Below are positions 26,918-37,700 of a DNA stretch of 64,000 bases, piece by piece. Each line of letters begins with the position of its first letter. The stretch's first letter is position 1. A program made the translations under genes and the position numbers. A model generated the notes under the pieces. It was given only the letters and a program-made list of their open reading frames with translations, did not search any database and had not been told where the DNA came from. Source of the stretch: Paenibacillus paridis (lineage in GTDB: Bacteria > Bacillota > Bacilli > Paenibacillales > Paenibacillaceae); NCBI RefSeq assembly GCF_006345825.1, contig NZ_VCIX01000092.1, positions 372,001-436,000 on the forward strand, given 5' to 3'.

Positions 26918-26972
26918 ATACTGCGGTTTCATTTGCAAGCTTCCTTGCAGGTGATGCTGCAGTATTTTTTTT
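26918..26972 (+). terminator. Rho-independent terminator after the sensor kinase
   Basis: A long imperfect stem starting ATACTGC and ending GCAGTAT, followed by eight T. The GTTCATA repeats begin 5 bp downstream. Confidence 0.85.
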
Positions 26973-26976
26973 GCCT

Positions 26977-26994
26977 GTTCATATTCCGTTCATA
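26977..26994 (+). promoter_or_regulatory. OmpR-type direct repeats before the alpha/beta hydrolase gene
   Basis: GTTCATA at 26977-26983 and 26988-26994, exactly 11 bp apart, with a weaker third copy GTTTTAA at 27000. One-turn direct repeats are typical of OmpR/PhoP regulators. A possible -10 TATGAT lies about 30 bp further on. Confidence 0.5.
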
Positions 26995-27082
26995 CTGACG
27001 TTTTAAAGAGTACATATTCGTCAATTATGATTTCTTTAAAGGCTTATAGCCAATAAATAGGTAATGTTAGGAGTAGATGTGA

Positions 27083-28123
27083 ATGAAACGAAGTGAGGCA
27101 ATAAAACGGAAGAAGGATTTGACTGCAGATAGGAAACCAGCTTCTATGATGAAAAAAATTGTTATTATTTTAATGAAAGCAGTAGCGGTATTAGCTATAT
27201 TGGCCGCCGTATTTTTAGCTATAGTATTCATCGTTGATAAGGTCGCTACCAAATCGGAGCAGGCAAAAATACAATCCTATGGTCAGTTTGTGCTTGTTGA
27301 CGGGAAAAGGATGAATGCCGTAATTCAAGGAACAGGGGAAGAAACCATCGTGCTCTTGCCTGGCTTCGGAACGGCGGCACCAGGACTTGATTTCAAGCCG
27401 CTCGTTGAAGAGTTATCGCCATACTACAAAGTAGTCGTGATAGAGCCTTTCGGTTATGGATTAAGCGATCAAACCAAAAAGGAACGTACTACTGAAAATA
27501 TTGTAAGTGAAATTCATCAAGCGCTGCAAAGCCTGCAAATTGACCGCTATATCCTAATGGGTCACTCCATTTCAGGCATTTACGGGTTAGATTATGTAAA
27601 CAAATATGAAAACGAAGTGACTGCATTTGTAGGGCTCGATAGCAGTGTACCTACACTAAGCGAACAGAAGGTTGATTCTTCGACTTTAGGAGCTTTAAGC
27701 CTACTCAAAAAAATAGGCTTCACTAGAATGTATGTGAAATTGGGTGAAGACCCGTATAGCGCACTACCCTATGATGCTGAAACAAAAGAACAAATGAGAA
27801 TGCTTGGCCTTAAAAACATGCTTAACCCAAACCAGCTAAATGAAATTGAAATGATGCCTACTAACTTTAAAGCAGCTGAAAGCTTAACATTCCCTAAAAA
27901 TCTTCCCGTTGTTTTCTTTATTCAAGCGAATCATCCCGTAGCAGACAGATGGCTACCGGAGCATGAAGCGCAAATAAAAGATTCTGTATATGGTAAAATG
28001 ATAACATTTGAAGCCAATCATTATTTGTATCGTACAGAAGCAAAAGAAATCGCAGAAAACTTCCGGGTGTTTATGGAAGAAATTAATGAAGAAGCTGTTG
28101 CAATAACTGATGAAGGAGAATAA
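27083..28123 (+). CDS. Membrane-anchored alpha/beta hydrolase
   Basis: A 346-residue protein with a basic N-terminus, one membrane helix (about residues 24-52, IVIILMKAVAVLAILAAVFL) and an outside alpha/beta-hydrolase domain: oxyanion region LPGFGTAAPG, nucleophile elbow MGHSISG (Ser162), and a late Asn-His in EANHYLY. The substrate is unknown; similar Bacillus proteins are simply called alpha/beta hydrolases. It sits 3 bp before the HEAT-like gene and after a promoter with OmpR-type repeats, so a role in the stress or signal sensed by the two-component system is likely. Confidence 0.85.
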   Translation: MKRSEAIKRKKDLTADRKPASMMKKIVIILMKAVAVLAILAAVFLAIVFIVDKVATKSEQAKIQSYGQFVLVDGKRMNAVIQGTGEETIVLLPGFGTAAPGLDFKPLVEELSPYYKVVVIEPFGYGLSDQTKKERTTENIVSEIHQALQSLQIDRYILMGHSISGIYGLDYVNKYENEVTAFVGLDSSVPTLSEQKVDSSTLGALSLLKKIGFTRMYVKLGEDPYSALPYDAETKEQMRMLGLKNMLNPNQLNEIEMMPTNFKAAESLTFPKNLPVVFFIQANHPVADRWLPEHEAQIKDSVYGKMITFEANHYLYRTEAKEIAENFRVFMEEINEEAVAITDEGE

Positions 28124-28126
28124 GGG

Positions 28127-28750
28127 ATGACGATCATAGACAAATTAGCAACTTCGCTCAATCGCAAAGACGAAGCCCCTAATCAGGATCTGGCGAAATC
28201 GATTGCCGAACAAAATGACAAAGGAGCCGTGAAAGAACTTGTAGATCATTTGAGTAACAAAGACAAGAACATTCAAAGCGATTGCATTAAGGTTCTGTAT
28301 GAAATTGGAGACCTTAAGCCGGCTTTACTAGTTGAATACAGCAAAGAGTTCGTAACGCTGCTTGATCATGGGAACAATCGCCTTGTTTGGGGGGCTATGA
28401 CAGCACTTGATGCGATCACACTTGAGAATCCGATAATCATTTATTCAGCACTTGAAAAAATTGTTGAAGCTAGCAACAAAGGCTCGGTTATCGCTAAAGA
28501 TCACGGAGTAAATATGCTGATTAAACTCTGTTCTGTCAAAGAATATGCGGCTCATGCATTTACATTACTCATCGAGCAGCTTAAGAGCTGTCCGACAAAT
28601 CAACTTCCAATGTATGCAGAGAATGCAATATCCGTCATTAACGATACAAACAAAGAACTTTTTCTAAATACGCTCTCCTCACGGCTCGACGATATTGAGA
28701 AGGACACCAAACGAAAACGAGTGGAGAAACTGATTAAGAAATTAAGTTGA
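28127..28750 (+). CDS. HEAT-repeat-like protein of unknown function
   Basis: A 207-residue cytoplasmic all-helical protein with repeating hydrophobic helix pairs (KELVDHLSNKDKNIQSDCIKVLYEIG, then LLDHGNNRLVWGAMTALDAI), which resembles HEAT/Armadillo-type repeats. Such proteins are binding scaffolds. No catalytic motif is visible. The start codon is 3 bp after the hydrolase stop, with GGAG in between overlapping the stop, so the two are translated together. Function not recognised. Confidence 0.8.
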   Translation: MTIIDKLATSLNRKDEAPNQDLAKSIAEQNDKGAVKELVDHLSNKDKNIQSDCIKVLYEIGDLKPALLVEYSKEFVTLLDHGNNRLVWGAMTALDAITLENPIIIYSALEKIVEASNKGSVIAKDHGVNMLIKLCSVKEYAAHAFTLLIEQLKSCPTNQLPMYAENAISVINDTNKELFLNTLSSRLDDIEKDTKRKRVEKLIKKLS

Positions 28751-28770
28751 GTTTATCATTTAGATTCACC

Positions 28771-28932
28771 AAGAAATTAGCCTTGCTCGTACTAGCTATT
28801 GATTCTATCGCGGAAATTGCGAACAAGCTTAACGTCACTTAAGCCGCAGTCAAGAAGCATCTCGGCAGAATCTATAAGAAAGCCGGCGTTGCGAGGAAAA
28901 CGCAATTGCTGAAGAAGCTGATGGAACTCTAG
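28771..28932 (+). pseudogene. Remnant of a LuxR-type helix-turn-helix regulator
   Basis: In one frame the DNA reads IAEIANKLNVT, a TAA stop (28840-28842), then AAVKKHLGRIYKKAGV and RKTQLLKKLMEL followed by TAG (28930-28932). This is the C-terminal LuxR/GerE helix-turn-helix (the AVKKHLxxIYxKxGV recognition helix), but it is cut by the stop and has no start or N-terminal domain. It is too short to be called as a gene. It marks a deletion or decay between the HEAT-like gene and the MocR gene; the rest of this 328-bp gap shows nothing else. Confidence 0.7.
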
Positions 28933-29078
28933 TTCTATCAGCTTCTTACGTTGTTGCTTGGGCGACGAGCACCATGATAGTATTTTGATTAATGGAAGGT
29001 TATTAAATAGTTAAAAGAAACAATTTAAGCAGTCCATATATTAATCCTAATAATTGAATTCAACTAGAGGTGAAATGG

Positions 29079-30509
29079 ATGCTGCAAATTAACCGTGATG
29101 ACAAACGCCCAATATGGCAACAACTGCTTGACCAAGCTATTCATAATATTACAACCGGCAAATGGTCACCAGGCGAATTGCTGCTTCCTACTCGTGAACT
29201 TGCACGATTAGTTGGTGTCTCCCGTTCAACGATACAAATTGTTTATGAGGAATTATTCAGTCGTGGCTACACAGTTACTTCTAGGCGCGGGGGAACAAGG
29301 GTAAGTGACTGGACCAGCAAAATAAGTTTTACAAAGGATGCCATGCCTCAAGGGCCGATTACCCCCGAGTTGCCATCGTTAAACGACGCAGTCAGCCAAT
29401 TGCAGAGCTGGTTTAGAGGAAAAGAATATAAAAATGTTGAGATCGATTTCAGTCCGCACGAGCCTTATTTGGATCAGCATTTTCAAAAAAACTGGAGACA
29501 TTCATTTTTGCAAGCCTCCAAAGAAACGGACCTAGACAGTTGGGCCTACGGCAACGCGTATGGCTTCACCCCGCTGCGTGAACAGATTAGGCGTTATCTG
29601 TCACTCGAGCGAGGCGTCCACGTGCAAATTGACCAAATCATTTTAACTTCTGGTGCACAACATAGTCTTGATTTGATTGCTCAAGCACTATTAAACGAAG
29701 GCGAAACGGTTTCAGTGGAAGATCCCGGCTTCCCAGCCGCTTGGATGGCTATGAAATATCGGCGGATGAACGTTGTTCCTGTCCCTATAGACGAATACGG
29801 AATACAGGTAGACCACATTCATCCACAATCAAAACTCGTCTATGTTACGCCTTCACATCAGTGTGCAGTGGGGGTGATCATGTCTGAACCCCGCAGGCAG
29901 CAATTGCTGCACATGGCCGCCGAACATCAATTTTGGATAATTGAAGATGATTACGATAGCGAGTTTCGATATCGTGGCGACCCGTTACCCACGTTGTTCA
30001 GCCAGCAATCCCAGAACACATTGTATATGATGAGTTTTTCGAAGATGGTTGCTCCTGGTATTCGAATATCTGCAATTATTGGACCCCAAAAAGCTATTGG
30101 CCAGCTTGCTCAAGTTCATGAGCTAACCTATCGTCACCTTCCGATTATGGAGCAATTGACGCTGGCACACTTTATTGAGCATGGATATTTCATGCGCCAT
30201 ATGAGAAGAGTCAGAAACATATATCGGCGCAGACATGAAGCCATGACGAAAGCTATCATGTCGACTAGCTTAGGAGAACGTTTCAAGCTAAGCGGCGTAG
30301 AAACGGGATTGCATATGCTTCTTGAAGCTGAAGAATCGTTTGACGAAGAAGCTTTTATGAACCGCGCGCTGGAAAATGGAATCCGTGTGTATCCGCTTAG
30401 CAATTATTGTTTGAATAGTAAGCGAAAAGGGTGGGTATTAGGCTTTGCTAAAGTAGATGAGTCAGCGATAGAAGTAGGTATTTTCCGTCTTGCGAAGATG
30501 CTTCTATAA
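29079..30509 (+). CDS. MocR/PdxR-family regulator (GntR HTH plus aminotransferase domain)
   Basis: A 476-residue regulator: a GntR winged helix at residues 8-72 (LPTRELARLVGVSRSTIQIVYEEL, GYTVTSRRGGTRV) joined to a class I aminotransferase-like domain with the PLP lysine Lys322 in SFSKMVAPG. MocR proteins bind PLP and typically control vitamin B6 or amino acid genes next to them. ATG 29079 is chosen over GTG 29070, as AGAGGTG lies 6 bp ahead. It converges, with only 50 bp between, on the PNPOx-like gene, a likely target or functional partner. Confidence 0.93.
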   Translation: MLQINRDDKRPIWQQLLDQAIHNITTGKWSPGELLLPTRELARLVGVSRSTIQIVYEELFSRGYTVTSRRGGTRVSDWTSKISFTKDAMPQGPITPELPSLNDAVSQLQSWFRGKEYKNVEIDFSPHEPYLDQHFQKNWRHSFLQASKETDLDSWAYGNAYGFTPLREQIRRYLSLERGVHVQIDQIILTSGAQHSLDLIAQALLNEGETVSVEDPGFPAAWMAMKYRRMNVVPVPIDEYGIQVDHIHPQSKLVYVTPSHQCAVGVIMSEPRRQQLLHMAAEHQFWIIEDDYDSEFRYRGDPLPTLFSQQSQNTLYMMSFSKMVAPGIRISAIIGPQKAIGQLAQVHELTYRHLPIMEQLTLAHFIEHGYFMRHMRRVRNIYRRRHEAMTKAIMSTSLGERFKLSGVETGLHMLLEAEESFDEEAFMNRALENGIRVYPLSNYCLNSKRKGWVLGFAKVDESAIEVGIFRLAKMLL

Positions 30510-30559
30510 TTCGAGAAGCTCCTTCACTCTTGTTTCACGTCTACTTTCTGCTAGCGAAT

Positions 30560-31090
30560 TTATTTCGAATGCTTGTACATTTTTTCTTCCTCAATCGGAT
30601 TTTCTTTCGCCGTTATATGATGGGGCTCAATTCGGTACACTTGAACAGAAGTATTGTAAACAGCAGACCTGTATTTGTCTACATGTTGTTTGGACAATGG
30701 GCGGTTATAATAACCTGGCACATATTTTTGGAGCATTTCCTGCAGCATGTATGTGGCTTCGTCTAGATCAACGATGAGCTCGGCCTTGCCAAAAATCATA
30801 ACACTCATATAAGCAGTATCCGTTTTTGCCGGAACGGGATCGGTAATGGTTCCATATTCTTCACAAACCGTAAAACAGACCTCTGGATTCGCACTTATGA
30901 TCTGATTACGTCTCCCACCTGCGGCTCCATGAAAGTAAAGCTTCTCATTTGCCCAGACAAAATTGAACGGAACAACATATGGCAACTGGCCATCAACCAT
31001 ACCAAGATGGCCAATTCGCGCTTTACCCAGGAAAGCTTCAATTTTGTTTCTATCCAACACTTCTCTACTCTTATATCGAACCATATTCAT
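30560..31090 (-). CDS. PNPOx-like flavoprotein, NimA/nitroimidazole-resistance-like family
   Basis: A 176-residue split-barrel flavin-binding protein with the opening KIEAFLGKARIGHLGMVDGQ, the PYVVPFNFVW strand, FHGAAGGRRN (phosphate contact) and TDTAYMSVMIFGKAEL. Members bind FMN or F420-like cofactors and include pyridoxamine oxidase-related and NimA-type proteins. The substrate here is unknown; a link with PLP metabolism is possible because the MocR gene is its neighbour. The ATG has AGGAG about 9 bp upstream. Confidence 0.88.
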   Translation of the reverse strand: MNMVRYKSREVLDRNKIEAFLGKARIGHLGMVDGQLPYVVPFNFVWANEKLYFHGAAGGRRNQIISANPEVCFTVCEEYGTITDPVPAKTDTAYMSVMIFGKAELIVDLDEATYMLQEMLQKYVPGYYNRPLSKQHVDKYRSAVYNTSVQVYRIEPHHITAKENPIEEEKMYKHSK

Positions 31091-31782
31091 TCTCGACCAC
31101 TCCTATACTATTGAATTGACGCAAGTATACCAATCATTGGATTGAATTAGTACGTCCATAAATGGGTAGTTCGAGCAGTCCATAATTCCGATTCTAGTTA
31201 ATTCTAATCAGCCTCATGACTATAAATGAGGCACGACTCCAACCAAGTGCATGAATGGACTGAGGTTCATGAGACAGCGCTCTGTTTTCATTAAATTAAT
31301 ATTGCCCCCGTAAAGGATAAGACTGCCTCATTGGAACTTTATTGCAACACTCGTATGATAAGATAAGTCCCCAATATACAGATTGTGTTCCGGGAAATGA
31401 TTACAGGGTTATAAGAAGCAGTGAGATTACGTTATTTGCACGTACGCTTATCGCTCTTGGAATCCTATTATTTTTTTGAACTTGTGAAAACGCTAACATG
31501 GAGTCGGTTGTAGACGGGTGCGCTTTTACAAGATTGATCATATGGCATAGTAGAGGTGATGCGGCGACGGGCATAGAAGCGGGAATGTGTGGTCAGGCCA
31601 CACAGGAGTGTCTCAGATCAAGATGAAAGCAGCATAGCTGCGGGCAATTCAGAATTACTTTGTTTTGTGCACTACATAAAATCATAGAAAGTTTTGAATT
31701 TGCTATTGAAGCGATGAAGGGTTTAAAGATTTAGGGGAGATCTTCAAAACCTGAAAATATGATGTATGGAGGAAATTTGAGA
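31091..31782 (+). other. Long gene-free leader and promoter region of the giant SLH gene
   Basis: 692 bp without a gene. It contains a cre site (31485-31498), a hairpin GTGTGG/CCACAC near 31591, and a perfect 8-bp inverted repeat GTTTTGAA (31691-31698)/TTCAAAAC (31743-31750) enclosing 44 bp. The region is AT-rich and the promoter was not clear to me. I recognise no known riboswitch. Confidence 0.6.
31485..31498 (+). promoter_or_regulatory. Catabolite responsive element (cre)
   Basis: TGAAAACGCTAACA matches the CcpA consensus TGWAANCGNTNWCA at every position. It lies about 285 bp before the giant SLH gene and suggests repression by preferred sugars. Confidence 0.75.
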
Positions 31783-34700
31783 ATGATAAAAAGACGGTTA
31801 TTAGCATTTTTACTTGTGACGTCAATGCTATTTACTTTGGCTTCTCCGCTTATGACAGTCAGCGCGGCATGGGGAGATGCCGTATCTCTTCTGACCGTAA
31901 ATGCAGGTACGGATGGTAATACGGCGACAAACGCCGATGCGCCGGACGGGCAGAAAGCGTGGAGTTTAAACACCGGAACCTCTAAGGGCGGTGGCCCATG
32001 GGATAACCTCTTCACGCCGAGCGTGGCGCCTCTCAAAGATGTATCCGCTTATAAAGACGGCTACTTCGCTTTCGAGATGTATATTCCAAATGCGAGCTTT
32101 AAAAATATGCAAGGCAATAACTGGCTCGTCATCGTAAGCGACAGCAATCCCGCTGCGGATAAGTTTAACGCAGATTCACGCCTTCAACTTGATGTAAGCG
32201 GGGTCACAAATGGAGCGGTGGGGACATGGGCAACGGTCTATACGAAATTATCGACGTCAAGCGCCGTAGCCGGGAATTTCAATGACGCCTGGCTAGACCA
32301 AGTAACCAGACTGGCCATGCATTTGCAATGGGATACTAATGTTCCTAGCACTGACGTTTTCATAAAAAACCCTCGTTTCCAAAAAAGTGCGTTAGGCGTT
32401 CCAGTTTCACCGTCAGCGGTTCCCGCACTTGACGTAGCTGCAAAAACAGTAACTGCGAACGCTCCGGCTAGCGGGCAAGCTGTGGAATTCGCAATAAGCG
32501 AAGATGGGAACGCTCCTGCAGCCGGCTGGGTGGATGGAAGTAAAAACGGTAATGTTTATACTTATCAATTTGCCACATTGCCTTCCGCACAGACTTACTA
32601 TGTATTCGCGCGCTCGAAAGCAGACAGCAGTTATAGCTTCATCGGCGCATCTTCAAGAATTACAGTAACGTCTATTGATGAACAAACATTGGTAAATGAG
32701 GCGGCGGCGTCTCTGACATGGGATTCGATTAAAGGCAGCAATACTTCGAATACCGATGTGAAATCACAACTTAATCTTCCTACGGCAATAGGCACAACTA
32801 ACGTAGCCTGGTCTTCGGACAATGCGGCAATTAGCAATACTGGAGGCGTAAATCGTTTATTAAATAGAGAAGTAGACAAAACCGTCGTACTCACGGCGAC
32901 AATAACCAAGGGCAATGCAAGTGCTACGCAAACGTTTACCGTGACGGTGAAAGCCGTACCGGCGGAGGTCAACGCCCGGGCTGCGACGTATTTTCCTAAT
33001 ATAGAAGAAGGGACGAATAACGCTATTGCCCCAGACGGAAATAACGCGGTTAAGCTGGGAGCCGGAAAAATAGGCGCCGGCGTTGAACGGCTGTGGGATG
33101 CCCGTTTTATTAATAGCAGCGGCAATCAGGATTTATCAGCTTACGCCAATCAATATTTTGTTTTTGATATGTATGTTACGCATTCTGACCTTTTAAAGCT
33201 CAGTGGAAATAACTGGATCGCTATGGCAAGTGGCGGTAACAATCTTGACACCAATTCGCGTCTTAACCTTAATGTTAACGAAATCAAAAATGGAAAGGTT
33301 AATGAATGGATTACGGTTTATGCGCAATTATCAGCAGCCAATTCACCGAATGGTTTCAATCCCGTTCACTTGGATACGGTACAAGCGGGGAGATTGCAAA
33401 TGCAATGGTCTTCCGTGCCGCAAGGCGACATCTATATCAAGAACCCGCGTTTTCAGAATAACGTGGATTCGCCGAAACCCATTCCCACGGCTGTTGAGAC
33501 AACGGGCAACGTTACGTTATCCTCAGCAGCGCCTGCGAACGGCCAGGCTGTGCAGTTCGCGATCAACACTACCGGTGACGCTCCGGCAGCCGGCGATTGG
33601 ACGACGGGTACTCTTAATGCAGGCACGTATTCTTCGGCATTTGCAAAACCAACAGGCAGCACCTATTATACATTCGCTCGTACAGCTCAAAATACGCAAT
33701 ATCCTTTTGCAGGAACGCATACAAGAGTTAAAGTGGTGCATCTTGATGACAATCAAGCCGTATCGGACGCAGCAAATAAGCTGACATGGGATACAATCAG
33801 GAATTCGAATGCTATTCAATCCGAAGTAAGAACAGGGTTGACACTTCATGCAACCGGTGCGAACGATACGGCTATTGCATGGACTGCTGAACCGGCAGGT
33901 ATCATTGATCCCGCAACGGGCAGCGTAACTCGCGACCCTGACGTAGGAAAAGCCGTAACCCTTACAGCAACAATCACCAAAGGGAATGCGGCACCTGCTC
34001 GTGTGAATTTTAATCTGACAGTAGCCAGTACGAGCAACGAGCTTGCTGAAGTGTTCATTGACTTCAATGATCCTGAATCATTTGATGCCGTTGATGCCAT
34101 TGGAAGCGGTCTCGGGGACGGTGGAGATCCGGCTGGACCGTTTCAAGGACTTCAAGGCAACGGCATTGGCATCAGCCTTATCGGAGATGGCGGTACCGCA
34201 GTGGATGTAGTCACTCAAAGCGGAGTAGACGCTGTGAAGGTTGGCAACTTTATGTACGTCATTGTAGACGACCTTAAACTTAAGCAAGCAAACAAGGCCG
34301 AATTAGCGGTCACATACTGGAGACCGAGCGCAACGGGCGGTATTCCGTTACAGTATAACACCATATATCCCGGCAGTTTCTCTGGATTTGAAGCGTATAG
34401 ATCAGCAAGCCTTCCGGCGACAGGAAGCGGGAACGCTTGGGTGACTTCAAAGGTTGTGCTTAACGGAGCTAATTTTGCGATAGGAGCACAAAATCAGGGA
34501 GCACATTTCCGTATCGGTGCAGCCGGAGCAATCATACAGAGCATACGGATAACCGAAATTCCTCCAACGGATGAAGAAGCGGTCAAACTTGTTTCGGACG
34601 CGTTGACTTGGGATGCTGTCAAGGGCACGAATACCAGACAGGATCTGGTTGAAACCAATTTGACTCTTGCTAAGGCGGGATCGGCGAATACGAACATTGT

Positions 34701-37700
34701 GTGGACATCTACCCATAACACGGTCATAAACAGCAACACTGGCGCAGTAGATCGCCAAGGAGTGAATACAGCCGTAACCCTCACGGCGACAGTAAGCAAA
34801 GGAACGGCAACACCGGTGGTTAAAACATTTAATATTGTCGTTCGCGGCACAGGTACCGGAACGGACGAGGATGCGGTAAACAATATGCTAAATAAACTGA
34901 CTTGGAATTTAATCAAAGGCGTGAATGCTTCTGAGGCTAACGTCACGACGAACTTAGTTCTTCCGTCCATGGGTGAGAATATGACGGATATTACATGGAC
35001 GACATCCGCGGCCAATCTTATAACTGCTGCAGGCGCGATTCCGACAAACCGACCGGACGGCGGCGGTGAGGTAACGCTCACGGCGACGGTAAAAAGAGGC
35101 CCGGTAGCCGCTCCTGTAACCATGACTAAAGCATTTGTGCTCACGGTTCCGGATCGATATGATTATGCAAAACATATGAGAACGGCAATTGTTCAGGCTC
35201 ACGATGCAAAAGATTGGGCGATATCGGACTTTAACGTACTCGCTTTCGGTGCGAAATCAGCAGAGATGGCAGAAGCGGAAGGCTTAGTTAATTTCGATAA
35301 CAGAGAGGCTTTCCAAGCGGCGATTGATGCGGCTTATAATGACGGCGGCGGCGTAGTCTATGTCCCAGCGGGAACCTTTGCGTTCTACACGGAAACTACC
35401 GGCACAATAAGCGTGCAAAGCACGACAGGCAGTACAAACTACGAATATAAACAGGTTTTAAATTTGCGGGCAGGCGTACAGCTCCGCGGCGAATGGGATA
35501 ACCCGGATGCAGACGGTTACGACGGTAAAATCGACGGAACCATTCTAGCAGTCTATGCCGGACATAATTCCGCCAATTATGACACGTATGTTGACTCTGA
35601 CGAGAGAGAAAATCAGACAGGCGGCAAAAAAGTAGCTAACGTATCAGATCGATTCATAGACATGGAACAAGGCACAGGCGTAACGAACCTTTCAGTCTGG
35701 TATCCAAATCAAGATATTCATGCTACAACCACGGTTGAAAAGAGGAACGCAGATGGCCAGAAGACAGGGGAATTTGAGGATATCAAAGGAATTCCATATC
35801 CATGGACGTTCTATCAGAGAACCGGAAACAGCGTTACGCTGGATAACGTTACTCTTGTAAACGCTTGGGGTGGATTCATCTCCCTGCCAAGTGAAATGCA
35901 TTACGTTGTGAACAGCAATATGACGGCTCTCTACAAGGGCATCGTGGTTCACACGTGTACAGACATCGGACGTATTGAGAACGTGGACATGAACCCGAAA
36001 TACTGGGCGAATTCAGGACTTGAAGGCGCACCGTCTCTTACGGACGCGAGAGCATACACAAGAGCGAACGCTACCGGATTCATGATGCACCGATCAGACT
36101 GGGAATATGTCTCGGGATTGAATATTTCTGGGTATAAGACGGGAATGTGGATCGGAAGAGAACCTGGCGGCGATGAAGCTCCGAACGCGCAGTTCTACGG
36201 ATTGAAAATCGAAGACAGTCAAACGGGTATATATATTGACAACGTTAACGGTTTCGGTCTGCTGCTCTCGAACTCGGAATTCGGAGGCGACACGGCAGTA
36301 TACTTCAACGAACGTTTCGACACTTCTGTTCAATTCAATGGAGTTGCATTCAAAGGTCCAATCGTAAGCAACGCCAGAGGCGGAGTGATATCCTTTGAGG
36401 ATAGTACTTTCGACGAATATGACGATTATGCGCTGAACTTTCTGGGCCGAGGCAACGCATTAGTCAGTCAGAGCAACTTCAAACAAGCAGACAAACATGC
36501 ACATTTGGGAACAAACTTCGGTACATTCAAATCGGTGAATTCCGGTTATAACCTTAACATCGAGAGCACTAACCTTGCCGCTCACATCGATAACCTTGAA
36601 CTTGATGTTAAGGCTGACGGCACTAACACCGTGGTACAAATCGTGAATGATGTTGATTATCTATTTGAACCTATTCCGAAAGATGTAAAAACAGATATTA
36701 ATGTACACCCGAGACCAACATCAAGCGCAGTGCTTAGACTTGACTTCCCGCGCTCGTTAACAGGCAACGCACCAACCGTGGATATTTCTGCAAAGTTGCA
36801 GGATGCTCTCAACTATATTAAAGCTAATCACGGCGGCGGCACGATCTATTTACCGGGTGGAAGATATAGGCTGAATAGTCCTGTCATCGTTCCGGAGGGT
36901 GTCGAACTTAGAGGAACATGGGACGTACAGCATCATACTCAAGGTGGCGGCACGGCGATCTTTACAGCGTACACCGGCGGGGCTGAGGGAGAAAACGGAA
37001 ATTCCCTCATACAGCTTAAGGCAAACGCAGGCCTCAGAGGACTTAATATTACGCAATCGAATATAACCAGCGTCAACCTCGACAATCCCAACCAAACGCT
37101 AAAAGCTCCGTTTTTAGTGCAGGGACAAGGCGCAGGCGTATATGCAATCAACTTAACGATCCCGATAGGGGATAAAGGCATAGACTTGGCTTCCTATAAA
37201 ACCGATGGCCACTATGTCGACTATTTAGGCGGCACGCTCCTCAGAGCAGGCATCTGGGTCGGAGGAGGCGCGGAAGGCGGATTTATTAGAAATATGCAAT
37301 TCAATCCGCATTACGCTTTGAGGCTTCCAGGAGGCCAAGGATATTCGGCACCTACCGGCGATTTGTACGGATTCGTACAAAGGTACATGAGTGCGCTCAA
37401 ATTCGCGGATGTGGAAGACCAGACGATTTTCAACAATTTCGTTTTCGGCTCGGTATACGGCATTCACTTCCTGAAAAGAGACTTGGGGAACGGCGAATTC
37501 GCATACCCGGGAAAAATGACGATGATTGGCCACGGTTCGGACGGAACCACGTATGCTCTTTATGTGGAAGACGCGGACGAACATACCAAAATCATTGCAA
37601 TCAACTCGGAATTGGTGAATACGAACATCACGACGGAGCCAAACAGGGCGTATGTCAGAATGGGCGATGCAGCGAATACCGCAAAAATCGACCAAGACGC

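Noticed and set aside
31091..31782. Riboswitch in the long leader
   Set aside because: Hairpins are present, but I could match no known riboswitch core.
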